DNA from: RGIG8700 sp045648505 | GTDB lineage: Bacteria; Bacillota; Clostridia; RGIG6154 | Direction of reading: 5' to 3' | NCBI GenBank assembly: GCA_045648505.1 | Contig: JAZROD010000049.1 | Coordinates: forward strand, 1 to 64,000 | Length of the DNA stretch: 64,000 bases | The notes under the pieces: generated by a model | What the model was told of the DNA's origin: nothing | The model's database searches: none | Seen by the model: only the letters and a program-made list of their open reading frames with translations | Translations under genes and position numbers: made by a program | Shown here: positions 33,805 through 43,762 of the stretch, one piece after another | Layout: each line of letters begins with the position of its first letter | Position numbering within the stretch: position 1 is the stretch's first letter

Positions 33805-36114
33805 CTATTCCAACCAAAGAATCAGATTTAACAACCGTTTCACTGATGATACAAGTTGTTCTCTTGTTACCCCTTTCACACTTCTCTCAAAGAGTTCATC
33901 ACAATCGTGCGATACAGTTGCGGGCATATGTATGTCGTTTCCAGCTGAGATTTCTTTATTTCTTTTACCATAATTCCACCAATCCGTTGTAACAAGTCCA
34001 TCGTATCCCCATTCGTTTCTAAGGATTCCCATAATTAGTTCCTTGTTTTCAGATGAACGAACTCCATTTATAAGATTATATGACGTCATAATCAACTTCG
34101 GTTTTGCTTCCTTTACACAAATTTCAAATCCTTTTAAATAAATTTCGCGCAAAGCTCTTTCCGATACAATAGAATTGGAATTAAATCTATTTGTTTCTTT
34201 ATTGTTACATGCAAAATGCTTCGGTGTAGCAACAATTTTTTGTGATTGTATCCCCTTTACCATAGCAGCTGCCATCTTCCCCGATATATAGGGATCTTCA
34301 GAATAGTATTCGAAATTTCTTCCACAAAGCGGACTTCTATGTATATTCAATGCGGGTGTTAACCAAATAGAAAGATTATTCTCTTTAGTTTCCATAGCAC
34401 CTGCTACACCAATTGCTTCAACCAATTCCAAATTCCATGTACACGCTAACATAGTTGCTATAGGAAAGGCAGTTGTTCTAATACCGGTTTCAGGTCTTAT
34501 TCTTACTCCAGCCGGTCCATCAACCGTCATTGGCGAAGGAATGCCGAATTTTTTGTTGTTTCCCATTCCATCTGTATTTGCAACGCCAGTACTTCTTTGT
34601 CCGATTAATAATTCCATCAACTCTTCGTCAGTCATTTGGCTAATAAATTCATTTAATGAAATTTTTTTACTGTACACATCTATAAGTTTTTTTATTTCTT
34701 CAGGTTCATCATATGAAAAAGCAACATCATTTTCGCCATTATGTGTAATGTATTCTTTTTTTTCTTCACAAGAGAAATCAACATATTCGCCTGATGAAAC
34801 CATTCTTCTATTAAGTTCCTGTGGTGCACACAAAGATGATAAAGTTTTTACTATTCTGTTTTCTTCTAAAATGTAGTTATATTCAATTTCTTGTAAATTA
34901 CGTATTGAATTTCCCAAATATATTTTATAGACACCTTTTTCTAACACATAAGAAGATTTACTAATTACTCCTACATCGTCAAAAGATGCCATATCTTCTA
35001 CCTTAAAAGAAAGTAATACTGTTTCACTTTCACCAGGCTGCAATTCTTTTGTTTTAGCAAAAGAGCATAATTCATATTTAGCCTTGGTTATTTTCTCCTC
35101 TGGTGAACTAAAATACAATTGGATTATTTCTTTTCCCGGCAAAACACCAATGTTTTTAACAACTGCACTAACATATATTGAACCACTTAATTGATATGCA
35201 TTTAATTCTGAAATTTCGAATTCAGTATATGATAATCCAAATCCAAACGGATACACAACTCTTTTATTTTTATTAGGTACTGTTTCAAAATAACGATATC
35301 CAACAAAAATATCTTCTTCATATTTAACAAAATCTTCTGATTCATGAAAGCCAGCGGAAGATGGATAATCGTCAAATGATTTAACACATGTATCGACTAA
35401 TTTTCCTGAAGGATTTACTTTGCCCACCAATATATCCGCTACAGCCAAGCCGCCTTCCATGCCACCTTGCCAACACATTAAAGCTGCTTGTATTTTTGGA
35501 TTTTCTGCAAACCACGATGTATCAATCATCGCACCTACATTTAATATCGCAATAACTGTATCAAAATTTGAGCAAACTTTATCAACTAACTTCTTTTCGG
35601 TTTCACTCAAAATATAGTACTTATCTTCACCATCATTTTTTCTATCTGAATTTTCAGCTGAATAACGGTTAATAACAATAATTGCAACATCAGAGTTCTC
35701 AGTAGCCTCCGAAATAAGTGATTCAGGTAATTCCGGTTCTTTCAGCATCCCTATTTTTTCGCCATTCTTATATTCGTTCAAAACATAATTTTTGTAATAG
35801 AGTGATAGTTTATCAAAAACTTCTACCGAATCAGTATTTTCTTTTATTCCATCATATATGTTTTTTACATATGCAGAGTGAACATCACCTGAACCACCAC
35901 CGCCTTTAACATAATCAATTTGCCCTTTACCAAACAAAGATACTTTCGTTCCTTTTTTCAGTGGCAATATGTGTTTATCATTTTTCAGCAGAACACTGCC
36001 TTCGCATGCTGCCTGATAAGAAAGCCTTATATGATTATCGCATCCTGTTATTCTCGAATTATTGTCTCCCAAAGGCAAACACGGTTGATAATTAATTCTT
36101 GCCCATTTTTCCAT
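33805..36114 (-). CDS. GH3 beta-glycosidase with circularly permuted domains
   Basis: A 769-residue GH3 enzyme with inverted domain order. Residues about 25-290 are the (alpha/beta)6 sandwich domain (GSVLLKNDKHILPL, VKGGGGSGDVHS, GYRYFETVPNKNKRVVYPFGFGLSYT), residues 300-420 the FnIII-like domain, and residues 480-769 the TIM barrel (MTVDGPAGVRIRP, GRNFEYYSEDPY, ATPKHFACNNKETNR). The nucleophile is D711 in VTTDWWNYG close to the C-terminus. In most GH3 enzymes the barrel comes first. Permuted forms are known from ruminal and gut Firmicutes. It has no signal peptide, so it cleaves imported beta-linked oligosaccharides. Confidence 0.93.
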   Translation of the reverse strand: MEKWARINYQPCLPLGDNNSRITGCDNHIRLSYQAACEGSVLLKNDKHILPLKKGTKVSLFGKGQIDYVKGGGGSGDVHSAYVKNIYDGIKENTDSVEVFDKLSLYYKNYVLNEYKNGEKIGMLKEPELPESLISEATENSDVAIIVINRYSAENSDRKNDGEDKYYILSETEKKLVDKVCSNFDTVIAILNVGAMIDTSWFAENPKIQAALMCWQGGMEGGLAVADILVGKVNPSGKLVDTCVKSFDDYPSSAGFHESEDFVKYEEDIFVGYRYFETVPNKNKRVVYPFGFGLSYTEFEISELNAYQLSGSIYVSAVVKNIGVLPGKEIIQLYFSSPEEKITKAKYELCSFAKTKELQPGESETVLLSFKVEDMASFDDVGVISKSSYVLEKGVYKIYLGNSIRNLQEIEYNYILEENRIVKTLSSLCAPQELNRRMVSSGEYVDFSCEEKKEYITHNGENDVAFSYDEPEEIKKLIDVYSKKISLNEFISQMTDEELMELLIGQRSTGVANTDGMGNNKKFGIPSPMTVDGPAGVRIRPETGIRTTAFPIATMLACTWNLELVEAIGVAGAMETKENNLSIWLTPALNIHRSPLCGRNFEYYSEDPYISGKMAAAMVKGIQSQKIVATPKHFACNNKETNRFNSNSIVSERALREIYLKGFEICVKEAKPKLIMTSYNLINGVRSSENKELIMGILRNEWGYDGLVTTDWWNYGKRNKEISAGNDIHMPATVSHDCDELFERSVKGVTREQLVSSVKRLLNLILWLE

Positions 36115-36147
36115 AAATATCGCTCCTAAAAGATAAAACTATAGTCA

Positions 36148-37110
36148 TTATTTTCTTTTTCCATCTACACATATAGGTTGAATAATTCCTTCGATATTGA
36201 CTATTGGTTCTAAATTATTGTCATTAATTTTAAAGACAACAACATTGTTACTTTTTTCATTTGTGCATATTAGTTTATTCCCAAAAATATTTATATCACG
36301 AGGCCAATTTCCTTCACAAGAAATCACATTTGACAATTCTATTTTTTCATCTAAAACCGTATATACAGAAATAGAATTGTGTCCCCGATTCGAAACATAC
36401 AATTTATTATTACTATATCTGATTGCTGCCGGAAAATTTTCACTATTATATTCCTTAATGGAATTATGTTCACTTAAAAAATGCAATTTCCCATCACAAT
36501 ATAAAAATACTGTTACAGTAGATGAAAGCTCATTAGCACAAAATACAAACTTATTATCATCTGAAAAAATCAAATGTCTTGGTCCACGCCCTGGTTTTAA
36601 CTTGATTTCGGCAACTTTTTCAAGTTCCTTTGTATATGTAAATATTTTATCTAATCCTAAATCAACAACAAGTAAATACCCATCGTATGTCTCACACACA
36701 TAATGCGTGTGAGGACTTTCTTGTCTATGTGCAACGATACTGCTCCCTACATGTGTGACAATCTTATCAGGTAACTTTGACACATTTCCTGATATATAAT
36801 TGGTGCAATAAACATTACTGTCACTAACACAAAAGTGCGCTGGTATTTCACCATTTGTATCTGTTGAATTTAATATATTTATATCTGTCCCATTATCTTC
36901 CAGTGTCAGAAAGGCTCCGTTTACACCATAAGTTCTCCTTAAGGTTGCATATATTATATTATTTGAAACTTTAAGGTACATTGGTCTATCCAATGTTTTT
37001 TTATATAGAAAACTCATACCCTCATTAGTCAAAGAATACTTATATATACCACCTTTTTCGTGACACGAAGCAATATAAACATCAAAATCAAAGTGCTGAT
37101 TGTGTGTCAT
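36148..37110 (-). CDS. Lactonase-type seven-bladed beta-propeller (Pgl-like)
   Basis: About 320 residues of the YkgB/YbhE 6-phosphogluconolactonase-like propeller family. Repeated blades end with motifs such as VYIASCHEKGGIYKYSL, VYCTNYISGNVS, PGRGPRHLIFSDDNKFVFCANELSSTVTVF and VSNRGHNSISVYTV. It may open sugar-acid lactones in the cytoplasm; no signal peptide is present. The frame is open to an ATG at 37122, but GGTGA is spaced for the ATG ending at 37110; both versions overlap the upstream gene. A lactonase here fits dehydrogenase steps (SDR next door) that make an aldonolactone. Confidence 0.82.
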   Translation of the reverse strand: MTHNQHFDFDVYIASCHEKGGIYKYSLTNEGMSFLYKKTLDRPMYLKVSNNIIYATLRRTYGVNGAFLTLEDNGTDINILNSTDTNGEIPAHFCVSDSNVYCTNYISGNVSKLPDKIVTHVGSSIVAHRQESPHTHYVCETYDGYLLVVDLGLDKIFTYTKELEKVAEIKLKPGRGPRHLIFSDDNKFVFCANELSSTVTVFLYCDGKLHFLSEHNSIKEYNSENFPAAIRYSNNKLYVSNRGHNSISVYTVLDEKIELSNVISCEGNWPRDINIFGNKLICTNEKSNNVVVFKINDNNLEPIVNIEGIIQPICVDGKRK

Positions 37111-37996
37111 TTGGGTCACCATTTATCGCTAAATCATACTCTACTGACCAATCCATACCACGATATGCTTCTGCTCTATCATCTGATTCTATAAACTCCA
37201 TAAGTAAATCAAGCATTTCTTTTGACCATGTATTTTTATCTATTTGAGCAGTTGTAAATTTGTTCTGACTAATCATTTCAAACCCAAACATATCTTTAAC
37301 CTGAGTTTTTGCCGCACCACCTACAACTTCTTCAACTAAATGACTTGGGATAAACAGGACACCTCCACCGGCACCAAAAACTATATCACCAGGCAAACAT
37401 ATCGCATTACCTATTCTTGTAGCAGTATTATATCCAATCATTATAAAATCACGAATTGGTGTAGGATCTATACCTCTATAGTACACCTGAGTGTTTTCGA
37501 CTTTTTTCATCTGTTCTGTATCTCTGATTCCACCCCAGATGACCGCACCACCATTTTCATTTTTAGTTTTATTTTTTAAGGCTGTAGTAAGATTTCCTCC
37601 AAGATATGTACCTTTATAAATCTTATCATACATATCAATTACCGGAACATCACCTTCTTGCAAGTTATCAATAACCCACTGATTATATGTGCCTGTTCTT
37701 CCTTCGCTTCTGCCTGCATCTTTAACAACTTCATCCAAATCTGGACGATATGGACAATAGGTTGCTGTTACAGCTCTTCCAATTAATTTTCGTCCATCAT
37801 CATGCAAAGTATGTAATCTACCTTCAAATTGACTTTCGTATCCTTTTACAAATATTGGTTTCCACACTTCTTCGAGTGTTAAGGTTTTTAGCGCCTTCAA
37901 ATATTTATCGGCTACTTTCGGTCTGCCGTCTTCAAATCTTTCCCCCTGCCACTGTGGTGTAAGTGCAATTATTTCTTCTTTTACATTGAATTTCAT
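37088..37996 (-). CDS. RraA-like family protein (possible keto-acid aldolase)
   Basis: A 302-residue member of the RraA/dimethylmenaquinone-methyltransferase-like fold. The core motif VIWGGIRDTEQM and the CLPGDIVFGAGGGVLFIP segment match the R-D metal-pyruvate site of the HMG/CHA aldolase branch. It is about twice as long as E. coli RraA, with an extra 80-residue N-terminus. In sugar clusters such proteins probably act as divalent-metal aldolases or dehydratases on keto-sugar acids. Its start overlaps the SDR stop (ATGA), its end overlaps the propeller gene; the three form a tight unit. Confidence 0.82.
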   Translation of the reverse strand: MKFNVKEEIIALTPQWQGERFEDGRPKVADKYLKALKTLTLEEVWKPIFVKGYESQFEGRLHTLHDDGRKLIGRAVTATYCPYRPDLDEVVKDAGRSEGRTGTYNQWVIDNLQEGDVPVIDMYDKIYKGTYLGGNLTTALKNKTKNENGGAVIWGGIRDTEQMKKVENTQVYYRGIDPTPIRDFIMIGYNTATRIGNAICLPGDIVFGAGGGVLFIPSHLVEEVVGGAAKTQVKDMFGFEMISQNKFTTAQIDKNTWSKEMLDLLMEFIESDDRAEAYRGMDWSVEYDLAINGDPNDTQSAL

Positions 37997-38721
37997 AACT
38001 TCATACCTCCGTCAATATATATATTTTCGCCAGTTATATATCTTCCACCATCAGAACATAATGTCAAAACTAATCCCGTACAATCTGATGACTCTCCGGC
38101 ATAACCCATAGGAATGCCCTCAAACACTTTCTTTGCATATTCTTTATCATTTAATGCTTCTGTGTTTCTCGGAGTGTCTATAACGCCCGGAGCAACATTG
38201 TTAACCGTTATTCCGCATGAGGCTAATTGTTTTGCTAAATTGGTAACCATACTCATTTGAGCTGCTTTAGAGCAAGCATAGACTAACATATCTTTATGCG
38301 GTTTTGTTTGCTGAACACTTCCAATTGTAATAATTCTTCCCCAAGAATTTTTTATCATATATGGAGTATATTTTTGACATAATTTCAATGATGCTCTAAA
38401 GTTTATGTTCATTTGCAAGTCATATTCTTCATTTGTAATCCTGCACCACTCTTTTCTTATTTGAACGGATGCATTAATAATAAGTATATCGACATCTCCG
38501 GTTATATCATATAATTCATCTGCACAATTTGACTTTGACAAATCAACAACCGCCGGAATTGCGTTTGGTATTTTTTCCGCTACTTTTTTTGCCTTGTCAT
38601 ATGAAGTAGCTCCGTTTATATATACAACTACACCTTGTTCAGCCAGTGCTTTTGCTATAGCTAAACCAATCCCTTGAGTAGATCCTGTAACAAGAGCTTT
38701 TTTTCCTCTCAAATCACACAT
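37993..38721 (-). CDS. Short-chain dehydrogenase/reductase
   Basis: A 242-residue SDR. The cofactor motif is TGSTQGIG (12-19) and the catalytic residues are S135, Y148 and K152 (YACSK). The usual NNAG is replaced by IINAS. It is a second SDR besides KduD; between UxuA and an RraA-like gene it may be a fructuronate- or ketogluconate-type reductase that supplies D-mannonate, or a sugar dehydrogenase giving a lactone for the propeller protein. AAAGGAG precedes the ATG. Confidence 0.88.
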   Translation of the reverse strand: MCDLRGKKALVTGSTQGIGLAIAKALAEQGVVVYINGATSYDKAKKVAEKIPNAIPAVVDLSKSNCADELYDITGDVDILIINASVQIRKEWCRITNEEYDLQMNINFRASLKLCQKYTPYMIKNSWGRIITIGSVQQTKPHKDMLVYACSKAAQMSMVTNLAKQLASCGITVNNVAPGVIDTPRNTEALNDKEYAKKVFEGIPMGYAGESSDCTGLVLTLCSDGGRYITGENIYIDGGMKL

Positions 38722-38735
38722 TCTAATTTTCTCCT

Positions 38736-39680
38736 TTAGTCTTCCAAACTTTCAAGAATTCCTTTTAAATAGCCAATAGCATATAGACGACCAAGTGCAT
38801 CATAACCTTGATTTTTAATACTTTCTCCTGCCATTGTTGGTACATGGTCAACACGAATAGGAACAGAAATATTATACTTCTTATATAATTTCATTATTTT
38901 CGCCATTTCTATTAAGCCGTTATCATGAAATGTTTCATTGAACTTATATTTGTTACCCACTGCATTTCTAAAATGAATAAACTTTATTTTATCAGCAAAT
39001 TTTGGAATCACTTTATATAAATCTTCACCCATCATCAAATATGTGGCTTGACACATTGTTACACCCAGATTTTTTGAGTCAACTATGTTTACTGCTTTCC
39101 AAATATTATCAGCAGATATCATAATACGAGAAACATTGCCAAGTTTTTCAAGCGGTGGATCATCAGGATGTAATGCCAAAGTTATATTATATTTTTCTGC
39201 ATAATCAATAACTGAATTTATGAAATATTCATAATTTTTCCACATTTGTTCTGTAGACACCTCATACTCTGTAGGTTGGTAATCTTTTATGTCAAAACCT
39301 GTAACTAATGCATCACCACGTTCTTTTATATCATTCGATGTTCTTGTCCATCCTACATATGCCATAAAATTAAAACAAATGCTTCTAATATCAAGTTCAT
39401 CCATAAACTTAAACATCTTTATTACTTTTTCTATACACTCATCCCTCTTATCATCACCAGCTTTTATATGGTCATGTAATTCATTGGGCATTGGTTCTAT
39501 TATTATAGGCTTTATTCCAAAATCTATAAATCTATTATGTACTTCTAACCAATGTGTTCTATCAGTAATATCAAAATCTTTATGTTCTGGAAGTCTTATA
39601 ACAGCTTTTTCAACACCACATTGCTTTGCAAAATCCCAGCACAAATCCGGTTCGCTTCTTAAATAATCTGTAAGTATCAT
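38736..39680 (-). CDS. uxuA: Mannonate dehydratase-like protein (UxuA family)
   Basis: A 314-residue TIM-barrel protein of the UxuA family, shorter than E. coli UxuA (about 394) and near the short Gram-positive forms. Signature pieces are LALHPDDPPL, MCQATYLMMGED, KIKFIHFRNA, FNETFHDNG, and the C-terminal IRVDHVPTMAGE with GYDALGRLYAIGYLKGI; the Cys, His and Asp there are the metal ligands. It dehydrates D-mannonate to 2-keto-3-deoxygluconate, which then enters KdgK and KdgA in the operon at 11691-13440. AGAGGA lies upstream of the ATG. Confidence 0.88.
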   Translation of the reverse strand: MILTDYLRSEPDLCWDFAKQCGVEKAVIRLPEHKDFDITDRTHWLEVHNRFIDFGIKPIIIEPMPNELHDHIKAGDDKRDECIEKVIKMFKFMDELDIRSICFNFMAYVGWTRTSNDIKERGDALVTGFDIKDYQPTEYEVSTEQMWKNYEYFINSVIDYAEKYNITLALHPDDPPLEKLGNVSRIMISADNIWKAVNIVDSKNLGVTMCQATYLMMGEDLYKVIPKFADKIKFIHFRNAVGNKYKFNETFHDNGLIEMAKIMKLYKKYNISVPIRVDHVPTMAGESIKNQGYDALGRLYAIGYLKGILESLED

Positions 39681-39707
39681 TTACCGTGTCCTCTCCAAGT
39701 CAACTTT

Positions 39708-40058
39708 CTAAAAGTAAATATATTCTGTATTTTTTTCGCCTGTGTCTGCATTTTCAACTACAAACACCTTTGCATCCTTTTCAATTAATATCGCATGCCA
39801 AACATTTGACGGAACATTATAGATTTTACCTATATTCATCTCGTACTTATCTAACTGCTTCCCAATATATAAAACAGCTTTCCCTTTTACAGGAATAAAT
39901 ACCTCATCCGTTTCTAAATGTCGTTCAATTTTAGACGGAGATTTTTCTATTGATATCTTTTCAGTAAAATTGACAACACCAACTCTCCAACCGTCATATT
40001 CTGTAAGAATAGAAAATCCCGCCAAATCTGATTCGCTTATAATTATATCTTTATTCAC
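39708..40058 (-). CDS. Small cupin protein
   Basis: A 116-residue single-domain cupin. ERHLETDEVFIPVKGKAVLYIG is the first cupin motif and YNVPSNVWHAILI the second; His and Glu residues could bind a metal. Such small cupins in sugar clusters often bind or isomerise sugar acids, but no activity can be assigned. AAGGAAGG is spaced for a GTG ending at 40058; a TTG six bases upstream lies too close to it. It is the gene between UxuA and the large lyase-like gene. Confidence 0.75.
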   Translation of the reverse strand: MNKDIIISESDLAGFSILTEYDGWRVGVVNFTEKISIEKSPSKIERHLETDEVFIPVKGKAVLYIGKQLDKYEMNIGKIYNVPSNVWHAILIEKDAKVFVVENADTGEKNTEYIYF

Positions 40059-40076
40059 ACCCAAGCCTTCCTTTGT

Positions 40077-43000
40077 TCAATTTGGATAATGTAACACTTT
40101 TCTTTCATTCCTTTTGTAGTTTGTTCCGGGATAATACTCATTATTTACAGTATCACGAACAAAAACAGTATCAGGTAATGGGTCAAAATATGCCAATCCA
40201 TCCTCAAAATTATCTCTTCTGCAGGATGGAACACTTTCGCCATAACCATTTACAGCAGTAACATAGTATTCACATTCCTCATCAAAAGTATCAATATAGC
40301 TGTTTTGTTCATTTGAATAAATGCATACAGGTTCACAACCTTTAACGATTCTATATAAATTATACTTTTCTATTCCGAGTTGTTTTCCCCAAACTATTTT
40401 GAATTTATTTTCACAAAGGTGCTTAATTTTAAGACCTTCTATCTGAACAGGAATATCCTTTATTAAAACTAATGGATTAACACAACTCCATTCACCTTTC
40501 CCTGAATTATTGCAAGCTCTGATTCGAACATACCTTTTTAGAGAATTATTTGCTTTCACAACATATTCAGAATTATCAGTATCCCCTTCATAAATCCAAT
40601 TATTAATACCATTATCACTTAATGAGATTTCATAATACTCTGCAAAAGAAACTTTATCCCATTTGATTTTACAACCATTTTTCTCCTCTGTATAAGAAAC
40701 ATTCATAACTTTTTGAGGGTTTGGCACATCCTTAACAAATGAAATTTTTCCATTCTTAATATCAATTGTATTTTTGTTTCTTTTGTCGTCATTTTGATAC
40801 AATGTGTATCCTTCTTGTGGAATAGTTATTTCAATTTCTCCAAAATTGTTCACTACTTGTCCATAATAGTTAGTGCCATCACATTCCACACATACTGCAC
40901 TATCCTTTTGTTTTTTAGAAATGACAATACCACCAACCGCCACATAATAGCCGTCTATTAATGCAACATATGTCTTATTGCCTTCTAATTTCACATAACC
41001 AACTGTACCATAAAATTCAATATTATTTTCTTTCACTCTAACTACCGCATCTGAATTAAATATATACTCTTCTTTGCTATCATCAGTAATTTTTGCCCCA
41101 TAATATGTATTATTTGGCAATATGTTTTCGTTATGTGAAACAATTGTTAAGAAATCCCCTTTACCATCATATCGAACACCTTTTAAATCGGGCATAGTAC
41201 TTCTATTGTTTGCGCTTTTCATATCCACCGTAAATTTCGAAACTGTCACATTTTTCCCTTCTACTCCCGGTTTCAACTGATGAATAAACGGTAAAGGCCT
41301 ATCTTCGTAATTAAACCAATTAAAACACCCTTGAGTATTAAGATGTTTAACAGCATCATAAATTACAATATAGCGATTATCAACCATCATAACACTTCTA
41401 TATTTATACTTTTTATTGGAATAGGTACCAGCATCCATTCGTGCATACTGAACACAACCAAAATCAATTAATGGATTTATTAATTCATTTCTTCCAAGAC
41501 TCTTATATTGATTATTATCAAGCACAGAAAAATTGCAACCTACTTCATCATCGCGTCTTGTATCATCACCTATATCTTCAGTTCCATTTCCTGAATACAT
41601 TGTATTATTTGCGTAATAGAACAAGCTTCCGCAACCGCCTTCACTCATTATTCCCCATCTATAATTGGGGCCATCATCAATCTGTTGCATGGTGACACTC
41701 ATTTCATTTTCTGTATTCACATGACTTCTCAGCACATACCCATATCCGGTAAATTTTTCTGAATGCAAATCCGGAAGTGTACCGTTATCGCTATTCAATT
41801 TAGCCATAAAACCAAATACATTGTCTGTTGGTAGTGTATATATGTCATCACTGCTGCATACATTCAAAATATACTGAGATAACATAGGATTGTAATTTTT
41901 CAGCTCATCACCCAATACCCTTAAAATATATATTGGATAATACGGACAATATATCCTTGCTCCGGCATGCGCACCTGATGGTATAACAGTTCTTTTTCCA
42001 TCAACAGGAGCTGAAAGCGTATTTAAAAGCCAATATGCCAATTTTTCTAAATTTTCATATAAAACAGGACTATCATTATATCGTTTCTTAATCATCAGTG
42101 AGACGCTTAGCAAATGTGTAAGACACGCATATGCATATACTCCTGTATTTTCGGTTGCCCTGCCGCCTTGGCTATGCCATTCTTTAACATCTGGCCTAAT
42201 ATGGAATTTCAAAAAGAGAGCAACACATTTCTCGTAATAGTCTTTCCATTTCTTTGCCATAGGATGTTCTGGGAACATAGCACTACACATACCAACTACA
42301 CCTATAAAATCAATCAAAAAATTAGGGTGTCCTGCAAGAGTATGTATTGTAGGCATTACATTTTCCTGAGAACAATAATACGCTGCAAATGATGCAATTT
42401 TTTTGATTTTTTTCATCTGCTGAGATGTGAATTTTTTATAATTCATATCCACTGCAGCCATCCATGCATAATATGTACGTGTACTTACGGGTCCTATAGT
42501 CCATGGTAATTTAATACAATTATCCGCTTCAATTATTTCTACAGTTTCCTCTGCATCAGGAACACCAATTTTATTAAAATTATGGAATGTATATTTTTTT
42601 GAATCATCATAATCTTTTCTATTAAAAAAGAATGGTGCCTCCTTGTTGTTTTCATCTTCCCAATCAAGAACCCAGTCCTTAACTTTATCTAATGGAAGCC
42701 AATAACCATAAAATTGCATTTCGTTTATATATGACGATAATTTCAACTCTTCATCTTTTCTTTTTCTATATAAGGCGAGAGCAGTCATTCTTGTTCCTGT
42801 ATTAAGCGGATATTCAAAAACCATTTCACAACCGTCGTGATTATAATTACATTTAAAGCTAACAGCGTTCAAATGACTATTCCCATCAACAGTATACGTT
42901 CCATCATTCCATAAAGATGCATCGGCAACAAATGCTCCAACACATCTTTCATCATTGTAAAACGAGCAAAAAGTAGTATCTTCATTTCCGTGCGTTTGAT

Positions 43001-43670
43001 CGTGCGGAACCATTTTGTGCTGAACATATCCATTTTCATCGCAAAATTCATTAGCTAAATATTTATTACAAGATTGAAAACCATTACCTTTTGTTTTCCT
43101 GTGAGTAGGCATAAACCCACTCCAACTTATATTCATTATCTTATTTTTCGTCAAAATGTCTTCTGTCAAAGTTACATACTCTAAATCTTTTACAATCCCC
43201 AATGTAAGAATATATTTTTCATCATTACAAAGCTGACATTCAATTTTGACATTAGCAAAAACCGAACCATTGTCAATCAATGACACAGTTTTTCGTTTTA
43301 TATTATCAGACAGTGTACACCTGCCAAAAGTTTCAATTCCATCAGAAATTTCAAAAATTTCTTCAACATCGTTTTTTATTTTAATTTTTATCAAATTATT
43401 ATCGAGAATAAGCATATCTTTTTCATAATATGCAAGATTTTTATTAGGAGTGTTTTTGTTTTCAATCAAAGAAAACATCTTCTTCTCTCCGGCATTGATA
43501 TCTGTCATAAAAAATATCTTATTATCAGAAATTTGATAATCCCAAACTTGGTCATTACATACTAATTGTGTTCTGTTAATATCAATTTCCTTTTCGATAT
43601 CAAAGCTAACTTTAGATACCGGATATGAATATGCAGCATATCCCATTTTTTCTTCAATTGTTAACATCAT
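40077..43670 (-). CDS. Large leaderless polysaccharide lyase/hydrolase-like protein with FnIII-like tail
   Basis: A protein of 1197 residues. Residues about 370-680 look like a helical toroid (WMAAVDMNY, ENVMPTIHTLAGHPNFLIDFIGVVGMC, ENTGVYAYACLTHLLSV). They are followed by a large beta-sandwich (MSEGGCGSLFYYANNTMYSGN, YKYRSVMMVDNRYIVIYDAV), the layout of heparinase II/III-like and chondroitin-lyase-like enzymes. Residues about 985-1150 hold two fibronectin-III-like units. The family assignment is by layout only. It has no signal peptide, which is odd for a depolymerase, so it probably works on imported oligomers. The frame opens three codons earlier, but AAGGAG abuts that ATG and fits the ATG ending at 43670. 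Confidence 0.6.
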   Translation of the reverse strand: MMLTIEEKMGYAAYSYPVSKVSFDIEKEIDINRTQLVCNDQVWDYQISDNKIFFMTDINAGEKKMFSLIENKNTPNKNLAYYEKDMLILDNNLIKIKIKNDVEEIFEISDGIETFGRCTLSDNIKRKTVSLIDNGSVFANVKIECQLCNDEKYILTLGIVKDLEYVTLTEDILTKNKIMNISWSGFMPTHRKTKGNGFQSCNKYLANEFCDENGYVQHKMVPHDQTHGNEDTTFCSFYNDERCVGAFVADASLWNDGTYTVDGNSHLNAVSFKCNYNHDGCEMVFEYPLNTGTRMTALALYRKRKDEELKLSSYINEMQFYGYWLPLDKVKDWVLDWEDENNKEAPFFFNRKDYDDSKKYTFHNFNKIGVPDAEETVEIIEADNCIKLPWTIGPVSTRTYYAWMAAVDMNYKKFTSQQMKKIKKIASFAAYYCSQENVMPTIHTLAGHPNFLIDFIGVVGMCSAMFPEHPMAKKWKDYYEKCVALFLKFHIRPDVKEWHSQGGRATENTGVYAYACLTHLLSVSLMIKKRYNDSPVLYENLEKLAYWLLNTLSAPVDGKRTVIPSGAHAGARIYCPYYPIYILRVLGDELKNYNPMLSQYILNVCSSDDIYTLPTDNVFGFMAKLNSDNGTLPDLHSEKFTGYGYVLRSHVNTENEMSVTMQQIDDGPNYRWGIMSEGGCGSLFYYANNTMYSGNGTEDIGDDTRRDDEVGCNFSVLDNNQYKSLGRNELINPLIDFGCVQYARMDAGTYSNKKYKYRSVMMVDNRYIVIYDAVKHLNTQGCFNWFNYEDRPLPFIHQLKPGVEGKNVTVSKFTVDMKSANNRSTMPDLKGVRYDGKGDFLTIVSHNENILPNNTYYGAKITDDSKEEYIFNSDAVVRVKENNIEFYGTVGYVKLEGNKTYVALIDGYYVAVGGIVISKKQKDSAVCVECDGTNYYGQVVNNFGEIEITIPQEGYTLYQNDDKRNKNTIDIKNGKISFVKDVPNPQKVMNVSYTEEKNGCKIKWDKVSFAEYYEISLSDNGINNWIYEGDTDNSEYVVKANNSLKRYVRIRACNNSGKGEWSCVNPLVLIKDIPVQIEGLKIKHLCENKFKIVWGKQLGIEKYNLYRIVKGCEPVCIYSNEQNSYIDTFDEECEYYVTAVNGYGESVPSCRRDNFEDGLAYFDPLPDTVFVRDTVNNEYYPGTNYKRNERKVLHYPN

Positions 43671-43697
43671 AAAAATCATCTCCTTATACCAGCAAGC

Positions 43698-43729
43698 GTA
43701 TCAATGAATAGATTTCGATTCATTGATAC
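43698..43729 (-). other. 12-bp perfect hairpin between surface-protein and enzyme genes
   Basis: Arms gtatcaatgaat (43698-43709) and attcattgatac (43718-43729) pair perfectly around 8 bases. On the minus strand no U-run follows, and the ribosome binding site of the 1197-aa gene starts soon after. It is more likely an mRNA processing or stability element separating the secreted-protein genes from the cytoplasmic enzyme genes than a full terminator. Confidence 0.5.
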
Positions 43730-43762
43730 ACTCTCGCTGATACAATAACTTTTTAATTATGT

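Noticed and set aside
36148..37122. Longer start for the propeller protein at 37122
   Set aside because: No ribosome binding site before that ATG; GGTGA fits the ATG ending at 37110 better, though the choice is not certain.
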